This document shows positions 15,274-22,616 of a DNA stretch of 64,000 nucleotides, piece by piece. The DNA is from Patulibacter defluvii (GTDB taxonomy: Bacteria > Actinomycetota > Thermoleophilia > Solirubrobacterales > Solirubrobacteraceae): NCBI RefSeq assembly GCF_034096925.1, contig NZ_JAWZSQ010000019.1:1-64000 (forward strand), written 5' to 3'. The position numbers and the translations under genes were made by a program. Below the pieces are notes generated by a model. The model was not told where the DNA came from and made no database searches. It worked only from the letters and a program-made list of their open reading frames with translations. Numbering within the stretch: the first letter of the stretch is position 1; the number at the start of each line of letters is the position of its first letter.

Positions 15274-15738
15274 ATGGACCGGGGAACGATCGAACGGGAG
15301 CTGCGGATCGCGGCGTCGCCGGAGGTGGTCTTCGCGGTGATCTCGCAGCCGGAGCACATCCGCGGCTGGTGGGGCGCCGAGACGACGATCACGCCCGAGC
15401 CGGGGTCGACCGGGGCGCTGGCCTGGACCGACGCGGCGTCGGGCGAGGTCTCGACGGTGCCGATCACGGTCGTCGAGGTCGACCCGCCGCGACGGTTCGC
15501 CTTCCGCTGGACCCAGGCCGCGGGGGAGGCGGCGTCGGCGGCCAACTCGCTGCTCGTCACCTTCGACCTCGAGCCGGTCGACGGCGGCACCCGGTTGCGG
15601 TTCGCCGAGACCGGCTACCGCGAGCGCGACTGGGAGATCGCCCTGCTGGAGGAGACCTACCAGCAGCACGCGATCGGCTGGGACCGCTTCCTGCCACGGA
15701 TCGCCGAGCGCGCGACCCGGGTGGTGACGACGGCATGA
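15274..15738 (+). CDS. SRPBCC / AHSA1-domain protein
   Basis: 154 residues from ATG at 15274. IERELRIAASPEVVFAVISQPEHIRGWWGAE is the classic opening of the activator-of-Hsp90 homologue 1-like (SRPBCC) family, followed by VVEVDPPRRFAFRW and the C-terminal helix WDRFLPRIAERA. These hydrophobic-cavity proteins are regularly found in operons with ArsR-type regulators, as here: the stop overlaps the next gene's ATG (ATGA). The ligand is unknown. Confidence 0.87.
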   Translation: MDRGTIERELRIAASPEVVFAVISQPEHIRGWWGAETTITPEPGSTGALAWTDAASGEVSTVPITVVEVDPPRRFAFRWTQAAGEAASAANSLLVTFDLEPVDGGTRLRFAETGYRERDWEIALLEETYQQHAIGWDRFLPRIAERATRVVTTA

Positions 15739-16106
15739 GCGCCGCGATCGACGACGAGCTGTGGTCGGCGGTCGGCGACCCGACCCGGCGGCGGATGCTC
15801 GACCAGCTGCTGCGCGACGGCGGCGGCACCGCCACCAGCCTCAGCGACCGGCTGCCGGTCACCCGCCAGGCGGTGGCCAAGCACCTCGGCGTGCTCGACC
15901 GCGCCGGCCTCGTCCACGCGGCGGCGGTCGGGCGCGAGCGGCGCTACCGGGTCGACGACGACCAGCTCTCGCGGGCCGTCGCCCAGCTGTCCGCGGTCGG
16001 CGCCGCCTGGGACGCCCGGCTGCAGCGGATCAAGGCGATCGCCGAGGCGATCGAGCGCACCACCTCCGACAACGACGACCACGACGAAGGAGCAGACCAT
16101 GCCTGA
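15735..16106 (+). CDS. ArsR-family helix-turn-helix regulator
   Basis: A 123-residue winged-helix protein: DELWSAVGDPTRRRMLDQLLRDGGGTATSLSDRLPVTRQAVAKHLGVLDRAGLVHAAAVGRERRYRV. It has no cysteines in the metal-site positions, so it belongs to the non-metal group that partners SRPBCC/AHSA1 proteins. It lies between two SRPBCC genes, overlapping the first by 4 bp and the second by 8 bp. The twin GCAAC-N5-GTTGC sites upstream are its likely targets. Confidence 0.92.
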   Translation: MSAAIDDELWSAVGDPTRRRMLDQLLRDGGGTATSLSDRLPVTRQAVAKHLGVLDRAGLVHAAAVGRERRYRVDDDQLSRAVAQLSAVGAAWDARLQRIKAIAEAIERTTSDNDDHDEGADHA

Positions 16107-16542
16107 CATCCAGCACCGGATCGGGGCCACGGCCAGCCGCGAGCAGGTCTACGACGCGCTGGCCACCATCGACGGGCTCGCCGCCTGGTGGACCAGCGAC
16201 ACCCAGGGCCAGGCGGAGCCCGGCGGCACGATCCGGTTCCGCTTCGGCGACGCCGGCGGGTTCGACATGAAGGTCCTCGACCAGCGCCCCAACGAGCGGA
16301 TCGAGTGGGAGGTGACCCGCGGCCCCGACGAGTGGATCGGGACCCACGTCCACTTCGACCTCGACCGCGAGGACGAGTACACGATCGTCCGCTTCAAGCA
16401 CGAGGGCTGGAGCGACGCCAACGAGTTCCTCTCCCACTGCAGCACCAAGTGGGCGACCTACCTGATGAGCATGAAGCAGCTGGTCGAGACCGGCACCGGC
16501 GCCGCCTTCCCGCGCGACGTCCAGATCAGCAACTGGCCCTGA
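16099..16542 (+). CDS. SRPBCC / AHSA1-domain protein
   Basis: A 147-residue paralogue-like partner of the gene at 15274 and last in the operon. It begins IQHRIGATASREQVYDALATIDGLAAWWTSDTQG and contains GGTIRFRFGDAGGFDMKVL and RIEWEVTRGPDEWIGTHVHFDL, typical of the helix-grip fold, and closes with a helix ending in QLVETGTG. Its start lies inside the regulator's reading frame. The domain is complete. Its biological ligand is unknown. Confidence 0.87.
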   Translation: MPDIQHRIGATASREQVYDALATIDGLAAWWTSDTQGQAEPGGTIRFRFGDAGGFDMKVLDQRPNERIEWEVTRGPDEWIGTHVHFDLDREDEYTIVRFKHEGWSDANEFLSHCSTKWATYLMSMKQLVETGTGAAFPRDVQISNWP

Positions 16543-16591
16543 TCCGGGGCCGGCGGGAGACCGCGCCGGCGACCGCCAGTCCGTAGACTTC

Positions 16592-16630
16592 TGCCTGCAC
16601 AGCGCCGCTTTTCGGGGCGCTGGGCAGGCA
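16592..16630 (+). promoter_or_regulatory. Strong hairpin before the TauE/SafE gene (leader or terminator)
   Basis: TGCCTGC (16592-16598) pairs with GCAGGCA (16624-16630), and CAGCGCC (16600-16606) with GGCGCTG (16616-16622), leaving one A-G mismatch and a loop rich in T. This 14-bp stem starts 50 bp after the SRPBCC stop and ends 30 bp before the exporter ATG. No run of U follows, so an intrinsic terminator for the upstream operon is possible but not proven. It matches no riboswitch class that I recognise. Confidence 0.45.
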
Positions 16631-16660
16631 CTGGTCGCCAGCGACGAAAGGGCTCCGCCG

Positions 16661-17440
16661 ATGGCCGCGCTCGGCGCGCCGGAACTGATCGCGCTCGCCC
16701 TCTGCGGGCTCGCCGCCGGGATCGGGATCACCGCCGTCGGACCGGGCGGGGTGCTGGCCACGATCGGCCTCGTCGCCTTCACCGGGCTGCCGCCGGCGAC
16801 GGTCGCCGGGACCGCGATCGTCACCCACGTGGCGACCGGGGCCCTGGGGACCGCCGCCTACCGCCGCTCCGGGCAGCTGCGCCAGCCGCCGGCCCGTCGC
16901 AGCGCGCTGATCCTGGCCGCGGCCGCGGTCGTCGCCACGCCGCTCGGGGTGCTCGTCAACGCGCAGGTCTCCGGGCGGCTGTTCGGGATCCTGCTCGGCG
17001 CCTTCGCCGTGCTCGTCGCCGGGTTCGTCTGGTCCCGCCGCCGCCGCGATCGCCGTTCGGCGGCGCCGGTCGAGCACCATCCGCGCCACCCGCTGCCGCT
17101 GCTGGCGGCGATCGGGCTCGCGGTCGCCGTGGTCAGCGGCCTGCTCGGCCTCGGTGGGCCGATGCTGGCCGTGCCGCTGCTGGTCGCGATCGGCGTCCCG
17201 CTGCTGTCGGCGCTGGCCGCCGCCCAGGCCCAGTCGGTGGTGATCGCCGGCGTCGGGACGATCGGCTACGTGGTCCAGGGCGCCGTCGACTGGCCGCTGG
17301 CCGCGCTCGTCGGCGTGCCCGAGCTGGGCGGCGTGCTGATCGGCTGGAAGATCGCCCGCACGCTGCCGACCCGGCGGCTGGAGCAGGGGCTGATCCTGGT
17401 CCTGCTCGCGCTCGCGCCCTACCTGGCGCTGCACGGGTGA
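16661..17440 (+). CDS. TauE/SafE family sulfite/sulfonate exporter-like membrane protein
   Basis: 259 residues with about eight hydrophobic segments in two halves. The N-terminal half has the family motif ITAVGPGGVLATIGLVAFTGLPPATVAGTA and the second half has VVSGLLGLGGPMLAVPLLVAIGVP, the duplicated G-x-G-G pattern of this family. The two halves are separated by an Arg-rich cytoplasmic loop (SRRRRDRRSAAP). Members export sulfite, sulfoacetate or related anions; the substrate here is not determined. The next gene is under a separate FMN riboswitch. Confidence 0.87.
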   Translation: MAALGAPELIALALCGLAAGIGITAVGPGGVLATIGLVAFTGLPPATVAGTAIVTHVATGALGTAAYRRSGQLRQPPARRSALILAAAAVVATPLGVLVNAQVSGRLFGILLGAFAVLVAGFVWSRRRRDRRSAAPVEHHPRHPLPLLAAIGLAVAVVSGLLGLGGPMLAVPLLVAIGVPLLSALAAAQAQSVVIAGVGTIGYVVQGAVDWPLAALVGVPELGGVLIGWKIARTLPTRRLEQGLILVLLALAPYLALHG

Positions 17441-17481
17441 GCGGGGCACGGGCCTCGCCCAACGCCCGATACCCTTCGCCC

Positions 17482-17646
17482 ACGTTCTCAGGGCGGGGTG
17501 GAACTCCCCACCGGCGGTGAGGTCGTCCCGGCGGATCCGGGGCGGTCGAGCCCGCGAGCGCCATCGCGGTCCGTCGGGTCGCGGTGGGTCAGCAGATCCG
17601 GTGCGATTCCGGAGCCGACGGTCACAGTCCGGACGGAAGAGAGCGC
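17482..17646 (+). promoter_or_regulatory. FMN riboswitch (RFN element)
   Basis: All conserved RFN blocks are present in order: TTCTCAGGGCGGGGTGGAA then CTCCCCACCGGCGGTGA at the 5' side, GAGCCCGCGAGCG in the middle, CAGATCCGGTGCGATTCCGG, and finally GCCGACGGTCACAGTCCGGA with GGAAGAGA closing the P1 stem. It ends about 55 bp before the lumazine synthase ATG. FMN binding should reduce expression of that gene. In high-GC bacteria this usually acts by sequestering the ribosome-binding site or by early termination. Confidence 0.95.
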
Positions 17647-17701
17647 GACGGGCCGCCGTGCGCGTCGTCACGCCCTGGGTGACACGAGCAAGGAGAACCC
17701 C

Positions 17702-18139
17702 ATGTCACCCACCGCTTCCCGGATCGCGATCGTCGCGGCCCGCTGGCACGCCGACATCGTCGACGTCGCCGTCACCACCGCCGCCGCCGAGTTGGAGCAG
17801 CGCGGCTTCGAGATCGACGTCGTGGCGGTGCCCGGCGCGTTCGAGATCCCGCTCCAGGTCCGCCGTCGCGCCGTCTCCGGGCGGTACGCCGGCGTGGCCG
17901 CCGTCGCGCTGGTCGTCGACGGCGGCATCTACCGCCACGACTTCGTCGCCTCGTCGGTGGTCGACGGGCTGATGCGCATCCAGCTGGAGACCGACGTGCC
18001 GGTCTTCTCGGCCGTGCTGACCCCGCACCACTTCCACGAGCACGACGAGCACACCGGCTACTTCCGCCGCCACTTCGAGACCAAGGGCCGCGAGCTGGCC
18101 GCGGCGGTCGACGCGACCGTCCGCCTGCCCGCGGTCTGA
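17702..18139 (+). CDS. ribH: 6,7-dimethyl-8-ribityllumazine synthase, type II (RibH2-like)
   Basis: Penultimate enzyme of riboflavin synthesis, joining 5-amino-6-ribitylaminouracil with dihydroxybutanone phosphate. It has 145 residues from ATG at 17702, preceded by AAGGAG. Motifs are IAIVAARWHADIVD, VPGAFEIPL, VVDGGIYRHDFVASSVVDGLM, the run QLETDVPVFSAVLTPHHF, and EHDEH. These features (the Arg-Trp-His opening and the long His-rich segment) are those of the decameric type II enzymes first known from Brucella and Mesorhizobium. It stands alone under the riboswitch, with no ribA/B/E/D nearby. Confidence 0.94.
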   Translation: MSPTASRIAIVAARWHADIVDVAVTTAAAELEQRGFEIDVVAVPGAFEIPLQVRRRAVSGRYAGVAAVALVVDGGIYRHDFVASSVVDGLMRIQLETDVPVFSAVLTPHHFHEHDEHTGYFRRHFETKGRELAAAVDATVRLPAV

Positions 18140-18146
18140 CCCGCCA

Positions 18147-18184
18147 CCCCGTCCCCGGAACCGCGACGCGGCCCGGGGGCGGGG
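18147..18184 (+). terminator. Hairpin after ribH
   Basis: CCCCGTCCCCGG (18147-18158) pairs with CCGGGGGCGGGG (18173-18184), with a single G-U-type pair in 12, around a 14-nt loop. It lies 7 bp after the ribH stop. No U-tract follows, as is common for actinobacterial terminators. Confidence 0.5.
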
Positions 18185-18199
18185 GATAGGCTGCCGGAC

Positions 18200-18991
18200 A
18201 TGCGTTCGATGCGTGTGCGGCGCGCCTGGACGGTCGTCCTGGCGGGGATCGGCGTGGCGACGGCGGCGACCGGCGCGGGACCGGCCTCCGCCGCGACCGA
18301 GCCGCGGGCCCTGACCGCCGAGGCCTATCCGGGGAACACGCTGAAGATCACCGTCGACGAGCCGCTCGTCGCCGGCACGATCGCCCGGGTCAAGCTCTCC
18401 GGGCACGCCCACTGGAAGGACGCCAACGACACCTTCCTCTCGGGCTACGGGCTCTGGCTCTACGTCCAGGACGCCGAGGCCGACGCCGAGTGCGAGCCGT
18501 GGTACGGCCCGCAGCTGCAGAAGTCGATCAACGTCGCCGTCAACGCGACCGCCGGCTCCAGCGGCTGGGTGATGGGCGGCGAGCAGGAGATCCAGCGCGA
18601 CCCGGCGTCGCTCGACGTCGACTGGGGGACCGACTCGGCCCCGTTCAGCGTCCGCCGCGGCGTCCGGCGGGTGCTGCTCTGCGCCTACCAGCGCTACGTG
18701 ATCGACGACGTCGCCTCGTACCAGCTGCCGGTCGCCGTCCGCCAGCCGTCCTGCCGGGCGGTCCCGTCGACCGTCCGCCGCGGCCGCAAGCTGCAGCTGC
18801 GCTGCAACGTCAGCGGGCGGGCGAAGGTCCGCTTCCGCGGTCCCGCCTCGCGCACGCTGAGCACCAAGCTCAGCGGCAAGGACGGCCGCGGCAGCGTCTC
18901 GACCCGGCGGTTGAAGCCCGGGCGCTACCGGGTCACCGTCCACGCCGGCGACCAGCAGCTCGGGGGACGGTTCACGGTCCGGGTGCGCTAG
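18200..18991 (+). CDS. Secreted hypothetical protein
   Basis: 263 residues with a clear Sec signal peptide (MRSMRVRRAWTVVLAGIGVAT..., cleavage near GPASA-AT). The mature part has a first beta-rich region (NTLKITVDEPLVAGTIARVKLSG) that includes FLSGYGLWLYV and CEPWYGPQLQKSINV, then a C-terminal Ig-like region (CRAVPSTVRRGRKLQLRCNVSGRAKVRF, GRYRVTVHAG) like those common in Solirubrobacterales exoproteins. Four cysteines could form two disulfides. The function is unknown. The 3' end overlaps the convergent gene by 20 bp. Confidence 0.75.
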   Translation: MRSMRVRRAWTVVLAGIGVATAATGAGPASAATEPRALTAEAYPGNTLKITVDEPLVAGTIARVKLSGHAHWKDANDTFLSGYGLWLYVQDAEADAECEPWYGPQLQKSINVAVNATAGSSGWVMGGEQEIQRDPASLDVDWGTDSAPFSVRRGVRRVLLCAYQRYVIDDVASYQLPVAVRQPSCRAVPSTVRRGRKLQLRCNVSGRAKVRFRGPASRTLSTKLSGKDGRGSVSTRRLKPGRYRVTVHAGDQQLGGRFTVRVR

Positions 18992-19565
18992 GGGCGGGGG
19001 TCACGGCCCCGACCTTCAGGGCGGTCATCCGGGCGTGCGAGCCGTTCCAGCTCGCGCCCGTCATCGAGCAGCTGACGCTGGCGCTGCCGGCCGCGGTGAA
19101 GGTGCGCGCGACCTCGGTCGCGAGCGTGACGCCGACGCCCGTCGCGTCCGGCGCGAGGCCGTTGGCGACGTCGGTCTCGCCGCCGGCGTTCAGCACGCAG
19201 GAGGCGACGTGGATGCCGTTCGGCGCCGATCGCGTGACGTCGACCTTGGCCGTGATCAGGTAGTCGCCGGCCGGCAGGTCCTGGATCGCCAGGATCCGCT
19301 GGCTGCCGTTGATCGGGCCGGCGACGATCGCGTCGCTCTCGACGACGAAGGCATTCGACGGACCGATCGGACCGGCGGGGCCGGTGGCGCCGGTGCGGCC
19401 GGTCTTGCCGGCCAGCGCCTTGCGGACGGCAGGCTTGATCTGCGACGGCTTGGTGATGACGTAGCGGCTGGCGGCGGTGGCGCCGCCCGCGACCACGGTC
19501 AGGGCGACGACGGCGATCAGCAGCGCGGTCCAACCGCGGCCGATCCGGGAGAGGACATTCGACAT
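18972..19565 (-). CDS. Secreted/membrane-anchored protein with a collagen-like GXY tract
   Basis: 197 residues. An N-terminal hydrophobic segment (WTALLIAVVALTVVAGGATAA) acts as signal or anchor. It is followed by YVITKPSQIKPAVRKALAG and about six Gly-X-Y triplets (GKTGRTGATGPAGPIGPS, residues about 50-70), then a beta-rich domain with AFVVESDAIVAGPINGSQRI and two cysteines. This layout recurs in families of exoproteins in Thermoleophilia; their role is unknown. It is divergent from a second exoprotein at 19796 across a symmetric repeat region (19650-19705), so they may be co-regulated. Confidence 0.78.
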   Translation of the reverse strand: MSNVLSRIGRGWTALLIAVVALTVVAGGATAASRYVITKPSQIKPAVRKALAGKTGRTGATGPAGPIGPSNAFVVESDAIVAGPINGSQRILAIQDLPAGDYLITAKVDVTRSAPNGIHVASCVLNAGGETDVANGLAPDATGVGVTLATEVARTFTAAGSASVSCSMTGASWNGSHARMTALKVGAVTPAPSAPGP

Positions 19566-19649
19566 CAGGGGGCCTCCTGCGGCCGGGGGGTCTCGTCGGG
19601 ACGCCCTCCCGGCCGCGCTGGAGCGTCCGCCGGCAGCGTCGTCGGCGAC

Positions 19650-19705
19650 GGATGAAGCGGCGATGAAGGACGCGGCAGCGCCGGCGGTTCATCTGCGCTT
19701 CATCC
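19650..19705. promoter_or_regulatory. Symmetric pair of 11-bp-spaced TTCATC direct repeats
   Basis: On the + strand TTCATC starts at 19688 and again at 19699, an 11-bp period. The mirror-image pair is on the - strand between 19667 and 19650. The two 18-bp arms match at 16 of 18 positions. Each pair points at one of the divergent secreted-protein genes, 90 and 84 bp from their starts. Tandem 11-bp half-sites are typical of OmpR/PhoB-family response regulators. Confidence 0.55.
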
Positions 19706-19795
19706 GCCGGGCGCGACGCTCTCGGCGGGCGTTCGGCGAGGCCGGGCGGACGCCCGATCGACACCGCTCCGCCCGGCTCCCGAAAGGACCCCCCG

Positions 19796-20392
19796 ATGTC
19801 TCGCACCAACCTCCACCGGATCACCGCGATCGCCGCCGCCGCCTCGCTGTCCCTGACGCTCGGCGCCGCCACCGGGCAGGCCGCGGTCAAGGGCTCGTCG
19901 ATCAAGCGCGGCAGCATCCCGGCCAACCGGATCAAGCCCAACTCGCTGACCGGCGCCCAGATCGACGAGCTGAAGCTGGGGCCGGTCACGCTCGCCCGCA
20001 GCGCCGAGCGCGCCGCCACCGCCGCCGCGGCCGACGACGCCAAGAAGCTCAACGGACGCGACCAGACCGCGTTCCTGGCCAACACGGTCCGGATGGTGTT
20101 CAAGGAGAGCGCGCCGATCGTCGGCTCGACCGGCGGCACCCCGGCCGACGTCACCGCCTCGTGCGGGCCGAACGAGAAGGCGATCGGCGGCGGCGGGGCC
20201 TGGATCATCCCCAACTTCCAGGACAACAACCAGCCGAGCGCGCTGCACCTGCTGATCTCCGGCTCGATGCCCGATCCGGCCGTGCCCGACCCCAACGGCG
20301 CGACCGGCTGGCGGGTCCTCGGCCGCAACCTCGAGAACGGCCTGACCCGCGTGCTGCGGGCCTACGTCACCTGCGTGCCGAAGACGGCGTAG
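19796..20392 (+). CDS. Secreted hypothetical protein
   Basis: 198 residues with a signal peptide (MSRTNLHRITAIAAAASLSLTLGAATGQAA). The sequence after it, VKGSSIKRGSIPANRIKPNSLTGAQIDELKLGPV, resembles the 'GSSIKRGSIPANRIKPNSL' opening shared by many Solirubrobacterales exoproteins that often carry collagen-like or tail-fibre-like tracts. The C-terminal part has paired cysteines (ASCGPNEKAIGGGGAW and YVTCVPKTA). The function is unknown. Its 3' end overlaps the convergent amine oxidase gene by 26 bp. Confidence 0.78.
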   Translation: MSRTNLHRITAIAAAASLSLTLGAATGQAAVKGSSIKRGSIPANRIKPNSLTGAQIDELKLGPVTLARSAERAATAAAADDAKKLNGRDQTAFLANTVRMVFKESAPIVGSTGGTPADVTASCGPNEKAIGGGGAWIIPNFQDNNQPSALHLLISGSMPDPAVPDPNGATGWRVLGRNLENGLTRVLRAYVTCVPKTA

Positions 20393-21752
20393 GGGAGAGG
20401 ACCTCGCGGGCGGCGCGCTCGCCCGCGAGGACCGCGCCGTCCATCGAGCCGAACCCGTCGGTGGCGGTCTCCGCCGCCGCCCAGTGGATCGCGCCGGCCG
20501 GCTGCCGCAATATCGCGCCGAAGGTGGTCCAGCCGCCGGGCGGGAAGAAGCCGCAGTAGCAGCCGTGGCTCCAGCGCTCATCGGTCCACGAATGCTCGTG
20601 GTACTGGTCCGGGCGGCCGGCGTCGGGTCCGAAGAGGCGGGTCAGCTGCTCGATCACCCGCGCCTGGCGCTCCGCCGCGGGAACCGCCTGCAGCCGGCGG
20701 GCGTCGTCGGCGAGCAGGAACGCCAGCAGCACCCCGCGGCCGTCGCCGGGCGGCGAGTTGTCGAAGGTCATCTTCACCGGGCCGCCCGGCAGCAGGGCGT
20801 GGCCCGAGAGCCCGGCGTCGCGCCAGAACGGCCGCGAGTAGACGAGGTTGACCTTCGTGACCGCGCCGTGGTGCATCCGGTGGCCCAGCTGGTAGCGGCC
20901 GCCGGGCAGGTCGGGCTCGAACTCGATCGCGCCGGTCACCGCCGGCGGCACGGCGACGACGACCCGTCCCGCCCGCACCGTCCGGCGATCGCCGGTCACG
21001 AGCACGCCGTCCGGGCGCTGCTCGATCCGGCGCACGGGGGAGGCGCGGACGACGGCGTCGCCGAGCAGCGCGGCGACCCGCTCGGCGATCTCCTGCGATC
21101 CGCCGACGAAGCGGTCCTGCTGGTAGCCGCCGCGGGTCCGGATCAGCGCGTTCAGCCCGCGCCCGACCTTCAGGTAGTAGAGCCAGTGCAGCAGCGACAT
21201 CTCCCGCGGCTCGGCCGCGAGCACGGCGTTGACGGCCAGCCGCATCAGCTCGCGGCCGGAGCGGGTCCGCATCCGACGGTCGATCCAGGTCTGCGCGGTC
21301 TGGCGGTCCCAGGCGTCGGCGCGGGGGTGGTCCTGGGGCGCGGCGAGGTCGATGGTGGCGGCCAGCCGTTCCAGCCGCGCCTGCGCCAGCCGGTAGTCGA
21401 CCAACCCGATCGGGGTCCTCCGGGGGACGTGGCCGCGGTAGGCGCTGACCCGGTCGCCGATCGCGTACAGGTGCCGGCCCTCGATGTGGGTGGGGAAGGT
21501 GCGGATCCCGACCTCGGCGGCCAGCGCGACGACGTGCTGGTGGGCCGGGCCGGCCCACTGGCCGCCCACCTCGACGATCTGGCCATCGCCGATCGGCGCG
21601 TTCAGGGTCCGGCCGCCGACGCGGTCGCGGGCCTCGAGCAGGACTACGGAGCGGCTGGCCTGCTGCAGGCGCAGCGCGCAGGTCAGGCCGGAGAGACCGC
21701 CGCCGACGACCACGGCGTCGACGGTCGGAGGCTCGGGGGCGGGGGTCGTCAT
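20367..21752 (-). CDS. FAD-dependent amine oxidase (monoamine oxidase family)
   Basis: 461 residues from ATG at 21752. It starts with the FAD dinucleotide fold VVVGGGLSGLTCALRLQQASRSVVLLEARDRVGGRT (residues about 14-49), then VEVGGQWAGPAHQHV, GGSQEIAERVAALLG and VVVAVPPAVTGAIEF. It closes with the FAD-contacting C-terminal motif AAAETATDGFGSMDGAVLAGERAA, so it is full length for flavin monoamine oxidases. A trailing WSHGCYCGFFPPGGW segment is typical of these. It likely oxidises a primary or polyamine to an aldehyde. It overlaps the upstream HD-domain gene by 4 bp. Confidence 0.9.
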   Translation of the reverse strand: MTTPAPEPPTVDAVVVGGGLSGLTCALRLQQASRSVVLLEARDRVGGRTLNAPIGDGQIVEVGGQWAGPAHQHVVALAAEVGIRTFPTHIEGRHLYAIGDRVSAYRGHVPRRTPIGLVDYRLAQARLERLAATIDLAAPQDHPRADAWDRQTAQTWIDRRMRTRSGRELMRLAVNAVLAAEPREMSLLHWLYYLKVGRGLNALIRTRGGYQQDRFVGGSQEIAERVAALLGDAVVRASPVRRIEQRPDGVLVTGDRRTVRAGRVVVAVPPAVTGAIEFEPDLPGGRYQLGHRMHHGAVTKVNLVYSRPFWRDAGLSGHALLPGGPVKMTFDNSPPGDGRGVLLAFLLADDARRLQAVPAAERQARVIEQLTRLFGPDAGRPDQYHEHSWTDERWSHGCYCGFFPPGGWTTFGAILRQPAGAIHWAAAETATDGFGSMDGAVLAGERAAREVLSPTPSSARR

Positions 21753-22501
21753 CGCGTCTCGTCTCGGTAGCGGTCGAGGGGATTGGCGGCGATCGCGATC
21801 CGCATCCCCGATCGCCAGAGCACCGCGGCCCGCGAGCCCGGTCGCTCGACCGCCTCGCGGCGCATGGCGTCGGCGAAGCGGAGCGCGAAGTCGCCGCGCG
21901 GGTGCCGTCGCAGGACGGCGAGGATCTGGGCGCCGTCGAGCTGGTCGGCGCGGGTGCCGGCGACGTCGAGGTGGGCCGCGGCGTGCAGCAGGTGGGCCTC
22001 CGGACCCGTGGCCAGCGGCACCCGGACGTTCATGTGCGCGGCGATCGCGTCGGCGATCCGCTGGGCGAACGCGGCCTCGGCGCCGGCGGCCAGCGCCGTC
22101 GCCCGGGCGACCTCGCCGCCGTGGACGGCGAAGCAGGCGGCGTGGCCGGTCGGGCGGTGGTCGTCGGAGAGCCCGATGTCGTGGAGCACGCAGGCGACGT
22201 AGAGCAGCTCTGGGTCGTAGCCGACGCGTTCGCGGGTGGTGGTGGCGAGCAGGTCGGCCCACAGCCAGCAGCGGAGGCTGTGGTGGAGCAGCCAGGAGGC
22301 CGAGCTGTCGCGGGCCAGCTCGAGGGCGGTGCGGGCCAGCGCGCCGTCGGGCGGGTCGGCCAGCGTGACCGAGGCCGGATCGGCGCCGTGGCGGGCCCGC
22401 AGGTGGGCGCGAGTGGCGGCCGGCAGCTGCCGCAGCTGGGCCCGGACGGCGGCCGCGGCGAAGGCCAGCTGGGCGCGAGCCGTGGGGGTGGTCGAGGGCA
22501 T
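21749..22501 (-). CDS. HD-domain phosphohydrolase-like protein (cyanamide-hydratase-like)
   Basis: 250 residues from ATG at 22501. The metal-binding HD pattern is visible: HHSLRCWLWADLL with His73/74, CVLHDIGLSDDH with His107-Asp108, then HGGEVARATALA and AIAAHMNV, supplying further His ligands. This arrangement is found in the HD family that includes cyanamide hydratase (DDI2-like) and other non-nucleotide hydrolases. It is first in a two-gene operon, coupled to the amine oxidase by an ATGA overlap, suggesting a shared nitrogen-compound pathway. The substrate is not known. Confidence 0.8.
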   Translation of the reverse strand: MPSTTPTARAQLAFAAAAVRAQLRQLPAATRAHLRARHGADPASVTLADPPDGALARTALELARDSSASWLLHHSLRCWLWADLLATTTRERVGYDPELLYVACVLHDIGLSDDHRPTGHAACFAVHGGEVARATALAAGAEAAFAQRIADAIAAHMNVRVPLATGPEAHLLHAAAHLDVAGTRADQLDGAQILAVLRRHPRGDFALRFADAMRREAVERPGSRAAVLWRSGMRIAIAANPLDRYRDETR

Positions 22502-22616
22502 GCCGCGGATCCTGGGCGGCGGGGCGCGGCGCGTCTCGGCGAGATCCGCAGCCGCGGGACGGCGCGCTTCCGGAACTCCGGAATCGGCCGCGAACGGCCT
22601 GGCGTAGGCTCGACCG

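Noticed and set aside
16592..16630. SAM or sulfur riboswitch for the TauE gene
   Set aside because: Only one simple hairpin is visible, without the multistem pattern of known SAM-type riboswitches.
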